A stretch of DNA of 51,707 nucleotides from an uncultured Oscillospiraceae bacterium (GTDB lineage Bacteria; Bacillota; Clostridia; Oscillospirales; Acutalibacteraceae). The stretch is from the NCBI GenBank assembly GCA_900539855.1, contig UQDO01000012.1, positions 1 through 51,707 on the forward strand. The letters are read 5' to 3'. Below the pieces are notes generated by a model that saw only the letters and a list, made by a program, of their open reading frames with translations, was not told where the DNA came from and ran no database searches. This document shows, in pieces, positions 45,455-51,707 of this stretch. Each line of letters begins with the position of its first letter. The first letter of the stretch is position 1. The translations under genes and the position numbers were made by a program.

Positions 45455-48244
45455 ATGGATTACAATAAGACGCTTAATCTGCCTGTTACCGAATTTCCGA
45501 TGCGGGCAGGTCTGCCGACAAGAGAGCCCGAGGCACTGAAACAGTGGCAGGACGAGCATGTTTACGAAGAGCTTATGAAGCAGGGTGAGGGCAAGCCGCT
45601 TTATATCCTGCACGACGGTCCTCCCTACGCAAACGGAATAATCCACATGGGAACGGCGCTTAATAAGTCGCTCAAGGATTTTGTTATCAGATATAAGAAT
45701 ATGTCCGGTTTCAAGGCTCCTTATGTTCCGGGATATGATACCCACGGTCTGCCGACCGAGCTCAAGGCAAGAAAAAAAGCCGGAATGAGCGCGTCGGGTC
45801 AGGTCTCGGCACTGGAGCTTCGCAAGATCTGCCGTGATTTTGCGCTGGGCTTTGTCGAGGATCAGAGAAGGCAATTCGAGCGCCTCGGAGTGCTTGGAGA
45901 CTGGGAGCATCCGTATCTGACGCTCAAAAACGAATATGTCGCAAAGCAGGTCGAGATATTCGGTGAGATGGCTGATAAGGGATATATTTATAAGGGACTC
46001 AAGCCGGTATACTGGTGCCCCGAGTGCCAGACCGCTCTGGCTGAGGCTGAGATCGAGTATGCCGAGGATCCCTGCCATTCAATTTATGTGAAATTCACCG
46101 TCACCGATGACCTCGGAAAGCTGTCTGCACTTGGTGCAGACATGGGCAAGACCTATTTCGTGATATGGACAACTACCACATGGACGCTTCCTGCCAACGT
46201 TGCCATATGCGTGGGACCCGAGTATCAGTACGGCGTATACAAAGCTAACGGCGAATATTATGTTTTGGCGACCGAGCTTGCCGATAGGACTATGAAGGCG
46301 GCAGGCATCGAGGAGTACGAGCTGCTCGGCACGCTTAAGGGCTCAGAGCTTGAATACATGAAGTGCGCTCATCCGTTTATCGACCGCACCTCGCTCGTTA
46401 TAGTCGGCAGTCATGTGACGCTTGAAAGCGGTACGGGATGCGTTCATACCGCTCCCGGTCACGGCGTTGACGACTTTGAGGTGTGCCAGCATTACAAGGA
46501 AATACCCATGGTCGTTCCGGTCGACTCAAAGGGCGTGCTGACCGAAGAAGCAGGCGAGTTTGCCGGTCTTACAACCGATAAGGCGAACAAGGCGATAGCC
46601 ATAAAGCTTGATGAGACCGGTCACCTTTTCGCGCTGCAGAAGATAATCCACCAGTATCCGCACTGCTGGAGATGCAAGTCCCCGATACTTTTCCGCGCGA
46701 CCGAGCAGTGGTTCTGTTCGATCTCCGCTTTTGCCGACAAGGCGCTGAGCGAGGTCAAAAAGGTAAAATGGATCCCTGCATGGGGCGAGGACCGCATTTC
46801 CGGAATGATAAAGGACCGCAGCGACTGGTGCATATCGCGTCAGCGCACATGGGGCGTTCCCATTCCGATATTCTACTGCAAAAAGTGCGGCAAGGAAATG
46901 ATAAATAGGGAGACCATAGCGAAGGTCGCGGCTGTTTTCCGTGAAAAGGGCGCCGACGCATGGTATTCCATGAGCGAGAGCGAGCTTATGCCGGAGGGCG
47001 CGACTTGCGAATGCGGCGGCACCGAGTTTAAAAAGGAAACCGACATCATGGATGTCTGGTTCGATTCCGGTGTATCGCACGCGGCTGTTCTCGGTCAGCG
47101 TGAAGGCCTTAGAGCTCCTGCCGACCTCTATCTTGAGGGTGCCGACCAGTACAGAGGCTGGTTCCAGTCGTCGCTGCTCACATCGGTAGCGACATACGGT
47201 GTCGCACCTTACAAAACCGTTGTAACACACGGATGGGTCGTTGACGGCGAGGGCAAAAAGATGTCAAAATCGCTTGGCAACACCATAAACCCGGACGATA
47301 TAGTCAGCCAGTATGGTGCCGATATACTGAGGCTGTGGGTCGCATCGTCGGATTATCATGCCGATATCCGCATTTCCAAGGATATATTGAAGCAGCTCAG
47401 CGAGATATACCGCAAGATAAGAAATACGGCGAGATTTATTCTCGGCTGCATAGGCGATTTTGATCCCGATAAGGACGCTGTACCTCACAGCGAGCTTGAG
47501 GAAATGGATCGCTTTGCACTCATGCGCCTCAACAGCCTTGTAAAGATGTGCACCGAAGCATACGACGAATTTGAATATCATACGATATTCCACGCAGTGC
47601 ACAACTTCTGCGTGCTCGATATGTCAAACTTCTATCTTGATGCGGCTAAGGACCGCCTTTATGTTGAAGCAAAGGACTCGGCTACAAGACGTGCGGCACA
47701 GACCACGATATACGAAATCCTGCATGTGCTGACAAGACTTATAGCGCCGATACTTGCCTTCACTGCCGATGAGATATGGAAGTATATGCCGCACAAGGCG
47801 GGCGACGACGCGAGAAACATCGTGTTCAACAGCTTCCCGAAGGCGGAGGGCGAATATGACGACGCGTTCATGGCACGCTGGGAGAAGATCCACGCCGTGC
47901 GTGATGACGTAAAGAAGGCGACCGAGCTTGCCCGTGCCGAAAAGATAATAGGCGCTTCGCTCGAAAGCGAGGTCACCGTCTATGCCACAGGTGAGGATCT
48001 GCAGTTCCTGCGTTCGGTAGAGCCCATGCTGTCAACACTGTTCATATGCTCGTCCGCAAAGGTTGAAGAGGGCGAAGGCGGCGAATACAAGGGCGACACC
48101 GGTGTCGGCGTCACCGTAAAGCACGCATCAGGCAAAAAATGCGAGCGCTGCTGGACCTTTACCGATACTGTCGGTGAGTGTGCCGAGCATCCGACGCTTT
48201 GCCGCCGCTGCTCCGCTATTATAAAGAATATAACTGTAGATTAA
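45455..48244 (+). CDS. ileS: Isoleucyl-tRNA synthetase
   Basis: Class I synthetase charging tRNA-Ile, cytosolic. From ATG 45455, with AAAAAGGAG upstream, it is 929 residues. The HIGH motif is PPYANGIIHMGTALNKSLKD (HMGT at residues 64-67, a Thr variant of the final His also seen in other clostridia as I recall). The CP1 editing domain includes TTTTWTLPANVAI and GCVHTAPGHG; KMSKS is at 602-606; the C-terminal zinc finger is CERCWTFTDTVGECAEHPTLC followed by RRC. No T-box leader is visible. It precedes lspA as usual. Confidence 0.97.
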   Translation: MDYNKTLNLPVTEFPMRAGLPTREPEALKQWQDEHVYEELMKQGEGKPLYILHDGPPYANGIIHMGTALNKSLKDFVIRYKNMSGFKAPYVPGYDTHGLPTELKARKKAGMSASGQVSALELRKICRDFALGFVEDQRRQFERLGVLGDWEHPYLTLKNEYVAKQVEIFGEMADKGYIYKGLKPVYWCPECQTALAEAEIEYAEDPCHSIYVKFTVTDDLGKLSALGADMGKTYFVIWTTTTWTLPANVAICVGPEYQYGVYKANGEYYVLATELADRTMKAAGIEEYELLGTLKGSELEYMKCAHPFIDRTSLVIVGSHVTLESGTGCVHTAPGHGVDDFEVCQHYKEIPMVVPVDSKGVLTEEAGEFAGLTTDKANKAIAIKLDETGHLFALQKIIHQYPHCWRCKSPILFRATEQWFCSISAFADKALSEVKKVKWIPAWGEDRISGMIKDRSDWCISRQRTWGVPIPIFYCKKCGKEMINRETIAKVAAVFREKGADAWYSMSESELMPEGATCECGGTEFKKETDIMDVWFDSGVSHAAVLGQREGLRAPADLYLEGADQYRGWFQSSLLTSVATYGVAPYKTVVTHGWVVDGEGKKMSKSLGNTINPDDIVSQYGADILRLWVASSDYHADIRISKDILKQLSEIYRKIRNTARFILGCIGDFDPDKDAVPHSELEEMDRFALMRLNSLVKMCTEAYDEFEYHTIFHAVHNFCVLDMSNFYLDAAKDRLYVEAKDSATRRAAQTTIYEILHVLTRLIAPILAFTADEIWKYMPHKAGDDARNIVFNSFPKAEGEYDDAFMARWEKIHAVRDDVKKATELARAEKIIGASLESEVTVYATGEDLQFLRSVEPMLSTLFICSSAKVEEGEGGEYKGDTGVGVTVKHASGKKCERCWTFTDTVGECAEHPTLCRRCSAIIKNITVD

Positions 48245-48252
48245 GATAAATA

Positions 48253-48286
48253 AGCTTTTCTGCCGCCGGAACGTGGCAGAAAAGCT
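48253..48286 (+). other. Hairpin between ileS and lspA
   Basis: A perfect 12-bp stem AGCTTTTCTGCC (48253-48264) / GGCAGAAAAGCT (48275-48286) with a ten-base loop, followed by ATCATTTG. It could attenuate or protect the message ends; there is no strong T tract. Confidence 0.55.
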
Positions 48287-48306
48287 ATCATTTGACGGAG
48301 GCAGAT

Positions 48307-48867
48307 ATGTCGGCTATACTTGCAATAATTTGCGGCGTTTTACTTGTCGGCGCCGACCAGCTTACCAAGTACCTCGTGACTCAGCATATGGAGATAGGGC
48401 AGGTAATAAGGGTCATTCCCGGTCTTATAAACTTCAATCGAATACCGCCGAATGCCGGCGCGGCGTTTGGTATTTTGGAGGGCAAGACCTGGTTTCTTAT
48501 AACGCTGACACTTATAATAATGGTCATATGCGTATGCATGCTGATAAGAAAGACCTTTGACAGCAAGCTTATGTTCTGGGCGCTTTGCCTTGTGCTTTCG
48601 GGCGGTGTCGGAAACATGATCGACAGGGTGGCGAGAGGCGGCAACGTGGTCGATTTTCTGGAGTTCGGTTTTGTTGATTTTCCGGTATTCAATGTTGCGG
48701 ACTGTGCGGTCACGGTGGGCGCCGTTATGATAGTCATATATTTTATAGCGGACTTTATTGCCGATGCCAAGAAAAAGCGCCTGACCAGCCCTGACATTGA
48801 TATTGTACCCGAAAAAAGTGCCCCTCAGGGTGATGAGCAGGATGGAAACAAGGATTCTGACAGCTGA
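48307..48867 (+). CDS. lspA: Lipoprotein signal peptidase (signal peptidase II)
   Basis: Membrane aspartyl protease that removes the signal peptide from diacylglyceryl-modified prolipoproteins, the step after Lgt. The 186 residues from ATG 48307 show four hydrophobic segments, GADQLTKYLV, NAGAAFGIL, GGVGNMIDRVARGGNVVDFLEF and FPVFNVADCAVTVG with the two catalytic aspartates, then a charged tail of about 30 residues. GGAGG six bases upstream favours ATG 48307 over the in-frame TTG at 48292. The last 26 bases overlap the pseudouridine synthase gene. Confidence 0.96.
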   Translation: MSAILAIICGVLLVGADQLTKYLVTQHMEIGQVIRVIPGLINFNRIPPNAGAAFGILEGKTWFLITLTLIIMVICVCMLIRKTFDSKLMFWALCLVLSGGVGNMIDRVARGGNVVDFLEFGFVDFPVFNVADCAVTVGAVMIVIYFIADFIADAKKKRLTSPDIDIVPEKSAPQGDEQDGNKDSDS

Positions 48868-49747
48868 CGAAAGCGGCATAAGACTGGACGCTTTTTTAGC
48901 GTCACGCCTTGCCGTTTCGCGGTCGCTCGCAGCCTCGCTTATAGATGATGGCAACGTTACATTAAACGGTACGGTGCCAAAGAAAAAAACGGCGGTGAAT
49001 GTGGGCGATATATTAGAGGTCGCAATGCCTGACCTGAAGCCTGCCGAGGCGATACCGCAGGATATACCGCTCGATATAGTTTATGAGGACGGCGAGCTGC
49101 TCGTTGTCAACAAGCCTAAGGGCATGGTGGTGCATCCGGCTCCCGGCAACTATGACGGCACGCTTGTAAATGCGCTGCTGTACCATTGCGGCGACAGCCT
49201 TTCGGGTATAAACGGCGTGTTAAGACCGGGAATAGTCCACCGTATCGACAAGGATACGAGCGGTCTGCTCATAGTCGCAAAAACCGATGCGGCGCACAAA
49301 TTTCTGGCGGAGCAGATTGAAAAACATTCCTTTACAAGGGAGTACAGCGCTATCGTTTACGGTAATGTAAAGGAAGATAAAGGTACGGTCAACGCCCCTA
49401 TCGGCAGAGACCCCAAAAACCGTCAGCGCATGTGCGTTATCTATGAAAATTCAAAGCCGGCTGTTACGCATTTCGAAACGGTCGAACGGTTTGTTGGCTT
49501 TTCTGAAATGCGTTTTAGGTTAGAGACCGGCAGAACGCATCAGATAAGGGTGCACATGGCGTCAATAGGACACCCTATAGCGGGCGATCCGCTGTACGGT
49601 CCGAAAAAAATAATAACCGAGCTTAACGGTCAGTGCCTGCACGCCGGAAAGATCGGATTTATACATCCGTCGGGCGAATATATGGAGTTTACCGCGCCGC
49701 CGCCGGAGTATTTTACAAAATTCAAAGCCAGACTCAGATTACTGTGA
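48842..49747 (+). CDS. rluD: RluD-type 23S rRNA pseudouridine synthase
   Basis: Isomerises uridines of 23S rRNA; the family also includes RluC and YlyB. The 301 residues carry an N-terminal S4 domain (LDAFLASRLAVSRSLAASLIDDG) and the catalytic HRIDKDTSGLLIVAKTD with its aspartate, then ETGRTHQIRVHMASIGHPIAGDPLYG. ATG 48842 is chosen because AGGGTG lies nine bases upstream; it starts inside the end of lspA, the usual neighbour. Exact target positions cannot be told from sequence. Confidence 0.93.
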   Translation: METRILTADESGIRLDAFLASRLAVSRSLAASLIDDGNVTLNGTVPKKKTAVNVGDILEVAMPDLKPAEAIPQDIPLDIVYEDGELLVVNKPKGMVVHPAPGNYDGTLVNALLYHCGDSLSGINGVLRPGIVHRIDKDTSGLLIVAKTDAAHKFLAEQIEKHSFTREYSAIVYGNVKEDKGTVNAPIGRDPKNRQRMCVIYENSKPAVTHFETVERFVGFSEMRFRLETGRTHQIRVHMASIGHPIAGDPLYGPKKIITELNGQCLHAGKIGFIHPSGEYMEFTAPPPEYFTKFKARLRLL

Positions 49748-49770
49748 TCAAGCAATTATGGAGGTTCAAA

Positions 49771-50610
49771 ATGGACGAGCAGAGGAAAAAGGAGCTTAAA
49801 AAACTCGCGCTGAAGGTAAAAAAACATGTTATCGTCGGCACGAACAGGGCAAAATCGGGTCACCCGGGCGGATCGCTTTCATGCGCCGAGATACTTACAT
49901 ACCTGTATTTCGAGAAAATGAATATTGATCCCAAAAATCCGCAGATGGAAAACAGAGACCGTTTTGTGCTCTCAAAGGGACATGCCGCACCGGCACTTTA
50001 CGGAACGCTGGCGCTCAGGGGCTTTTTCCCGGAGAGCGAGATAGAGCTGCTCCGTAAGCCCAACGCACTTTTACAGGGACATCCCGACAGAAAGCATATC
50101 CCCGGCGTTGATATGTCTACCGGATCATTGGGTCAGGGAATCTCCGCAGCAGTCGGAATGGCACTTTCGTCAAAGCACTTCGGCGGAAACTGGCGCGTGT
50201 ACAGCATAATAGGCGACGGCGAATCGGAGGAAGGACAGGTCTGGGAAGCAGCAATGTTTGCCGGAAACAAGAAGCTTGACAACCTTGCCGTTTTTGTCGA
50301 CCTCAACAATCTGCAGATCGACGGAACGCTCGAGGAGGTAAACTCTCCGCTGCCGCTCGATAAAAAGTTCGAAGCCTTCGGCTGGAATGTTATCGTCATA
50401 AACGGTCACGATTTTGATGAGATCGAGGCAGCCGTTGCGGCAGCCGAAAACTGCAAGGGCAGACCTACCGCCATAATCGCAAACACCGTAAAGGGCAAGG
50501 ATGTTTCGTATATGGAAAACGCCGTCGAATGGCACGGCAGCGCCCCGAATGATGAACTGGCTGAAAAGGCACTGGCTGAGCTCGACGCTAAGATAGCCCA
50601 ACTTGACTGA
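49771..50610 (+). CDS. Transketolase, N-terminal subunit
   Basis: Thiamine-diphosphate half of a split transketolase, moving two-carbon units in the pentose phosphate pathway. The 279 residues show GTNRAKSGHPGGSLSCAEIL, VLSKGHAAPALYGTLA, MSTGSLGQGISAAVGMA and the ThDP-binding motif IGDGESEEGQVWEA...NLAVFVDLNNLQIDG. ATG 49771 follows TGGAGG. It is 20 bases upstream of the C-terminal subunit. Split enzymes of this kind are common in Clostridia. A terminator closes the pair, and no other sugar gene is adjacent. Confidence 0.95.
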   Translation: MDEQRKKELKKLALKVKKHVIVGTNRAKSGHPGGSLSCAEILTYLYFEKMNIDPKNPQMENRDRFVLSKGHAAPALYGTLALRGFFPESEIELLRKPNALLQGHPDRKHIPGVDMSTGSLGQGISAAVGMALSSKHFGGNWRVYSIIGDGESEEGQVWEAAMFAGNKKLDNLAVFVDLNNLQIDGTLEEVNSPLPLDKKFEAFGWNVIVINGHDFDEIEAAVAAAENCKGRPTAIIANTVKGKDVSYMENAVEWHGSAPNDELAEKALAELDAKIAQLD

Positions 50611-50630
50611 CGAAACGGAGAACATGAAAT

Positions 50631-51581
50631 ATGGCTGATATAGTTAAAATAGCAACAAGAGACGCTTACGGAAAGACGCTCTGCGAGCTTGCCGAAAAGC
50701 GCAATGATTTTGTGGTGCTCGACGCGGATCTTGCCGCAGCAACCAAGACCGGCGTGCTTAAAAAAGCGCATCCTGAAATGTTCTACGACTGCGGAATAGC
50801 GGAGCAGAATATGATGAGCGTCGCTGCCGGAATAGCCACCACCGGCAAGCTGGTTTTTGCAAGCTCGTTCGCAATGTTCGCTGCCGGACGCGCATTTGAA
50901 CAGGTCAGAAATTCAATAGGCTATCCGCATCTCAATGTTAAAATCGGTGCGACCCATGCCGGAATATCGGTGGGCGAGGACGGCGCAACACATCAGTGCT
51001 GCGAGGATATAGCGCTCATGAGGACCATACCGGGAATGACCATTATCAATCCTGCCGATGCCGTCGAGGCGCGCCTTGCGGTGCTTAAGGCAGCCGAGAT
51101 GGACGGACCGGTCTATATGCGATTTGGCAGACTTGCCGTGCCTGTAGTGTTTGATGAGACATATAATTTTGAGATCGGCAAGGGCGTCGAGCTCAAAGGC
51201 GGCACCGATGTTACCGTAATAGCCACCGGACTTATGGTCAAGGAGGCTTTGGAGGCTTACGATCTGCTTGCAGCCGACGGTATCAGTGCAAGAATTATCA
51301 ACATGGCGACCATCAAGCCTATCGACCGTGACATAATAGTCAAGGCTGCGAAGGAGACCGGCTGCATAGTAACGGCCGAGGAGCATTCGGTTATAGGCGG
51401 TCTCGGCTCTGCGGTAGCAGAGGTCGTGACCGAGACCTGCCCCGTGCCGGTACTGAAGGTCGGCGTTTACGACCGTTTCGGCATGTCCGGTCCCGCAAAC
51501 GATCTGCTTGATATTTTCGGGCTGAGAGCAAAGGACATAGCCGCGAAGGCAAAGGACGCAATAAAGGCAAAAGCAAAATAA
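50631..51581 (+). CDS. Transketolase, C-terminal subunit
   Basis: Pyrimidine-binding and C-terminal half of the split transketolase, 316 residues. It includes VVLDADLAAATKTGVLKKAHP, YDCGIAEQNMMSVAAGIATTGKLVFASSFAMFAAGRAFEQ with the conserved Glu that activates thiamine, KIGATHAGISVGEDGATHQ, YMRFGRLAVPV and the C-terminal ATGLMVKEALEAYDLL...TAEEHSVIGGLGSAVAEV. CGGAGAAC precedes ATG 50631. It is paired with the upstream N-terminal subunit; both chains are needed for activity. Confidence 0.95.
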   Translation: MADIVKIATRDAYGKTLCELAEKRNDFVVLDADLAAATKTGVLKKAHPEMFYDCGIAEQNMMSVAAGIATTGKLVFASSFAMFAAGRAFEQVRNSIGYPHLNVKIGATHAGISVGEDGATHQCCEDIALMRTIPGMTIINPADAVEARLAVLKAAEMDGPVYMRFGRLAVPVVFDETYNFEIGKGVELKGGTDVTVIATGLMVKEALEAYDLLAADGISARIINMATIKPIDRDIIVKAAKETGCIVTAEEHSVIGGLGSAVAEVVTETCPVPVLKVGVYDRFGMSGPANDLLDIFGLRAKDIAAKAKDAIKAKAK

Positions 51582-51603
51582 TTTATCGTTTGTCACCAAT
51601 GTA

Positions 51604-51635
51604 CGGCAGGGGGTTTTACCCCTGCCGCTTTTTTA
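51604..51635 (+). terminator. Terminator of the transketolase operon
   Basis: A perfect 9-bp stem CGGCAGGGG (51604-51612) / CCCCTGCCG (51619-51627), six-base loop and CTTTTTT. The stem core is the same as in the terminator at 4229. Confidence 0.93.
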
Positions 51636-51652
51636 CGCCCATATTATATAAC

Positions 51653-51707
51653 GATAAATTTTAGTTTATCTGCGTAAGAAACCGAAAATCTAATTGTGCA
51701 TTTGTAG
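51653..51707. repeat. MITE/REP-like element, copy 2, cut by the window end
   Basis: The last 55 bases match 4276-4330 at 51 of 55 positions without gaps (the four differences lie together after GTTTAT). The window stops where the inner GGAACGAC palindrome would begin. Confidence 0.85.

Noticed and set aside
45642..45655. HMGT in place of HIGH in IleRS as a defective active site
   Set aside because: The first His and Gly are kept and I recall GTALNK variants in other clostridial IleRS; the rest of the protein is intact.
49633..49770. 46-residue N-terminal extension of the transketolase N-subunit
   Set aside because: It overlaps the pseudouridine synthase gene; TGGAGG and the family start place the beginning at 49771.

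Overview
The window (51.7 kb, roughly half G+C) looks like the chromosome of an anaerobic, gut-type Clostridia, most likely Oscillospirales (Ruminococcaceae-like). This is inferred from a Gram-positive PolC, the pyrH-frr-uppS-cdsA-dxr-rseP-ispG-polC order, a miaB-ylbF-mutS-mutL-miaA cluster, a yggS-sepF-ylmH-divIVA-ileS-lspA-rluD cluster, two-subunit transketolase, strong GGAGG ribosome binding sites, and TTGACA/TATAAT promoters with about 17 bp spacing. No rRNA, CRISPR array, prophage or replication origin is visible.

Layout. 1-640: a decayed membrane acyltransferase with its middle deleted. 660-4264: operon lgt-folD-unknown membrane protein-class II aldolase, closed by a terminator. 4276-4951: a small palindromic MITE/REP-like element, then a broken SLOG-like gene. 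5151-11835: a small XRE regulator and two large surface proteins built from alternating jelly-roll and InlB-B repeat modules, each with its own promoter. 11916-13761: mtaB and a prolyl-tRNA editing protein. 13821-15106: an intact IS3-family insertion sequence. 15145-17541 (minus strand): a lipoprotein with a GH16-like domain whose catalytic glutamates are replaced, and an XRE regulator. 17676-29106: a phosphatase, then phospholipid, isoprenoid and translation genes ending in polC. 29116-32335: an acetyltransferase, luxS, a stand-alone FakA-C-like domain and an M23 peptidase. 32470-32723 (minus): two tRNA-Ser genes. 32878-41009: tRNA modification and mismatch repair. 41030-49747: division, ileS, signal peptidase II and pseudouridine synthase genes. 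49771-51581: split transketolase, then a terminator and the start of a second copy of the 4.3 kb repeat, where the window ends.

How the genes fit together. Most of the window is core growth: lipoprotein maturation (lgt, lspA), undecaprenyl and phospholipid precursors (dxr, ispG, uppS, cdsA), translation (frr, ileS, miaA, miaB, mtaB, tRNA-Ser), replication and repair (polC, mutS, mutL), and division (sepF, ylmH, divIVA). The accessory part is 4.2-17.5 kb, with surface glycan-binding-type proteins, mobile DNA and broken genes.

Most notable: (1) PolC lacks the whole DEDD 3'-5' proofreading exonuclease domain that normally interrupts its PHP domain, while the PHP metal-ligand motifs and polymerase aspartates remain. 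(2) The GH16-like lipoprotein has QIDVFN where an active enzyme has ExDxxE. (3) A nested palindromic repeat occurs at 4.3 kb and again at the window edge, each time directly after a terminator. (4) A promoter-headed, highly structured 450-base gap precedes rseP.
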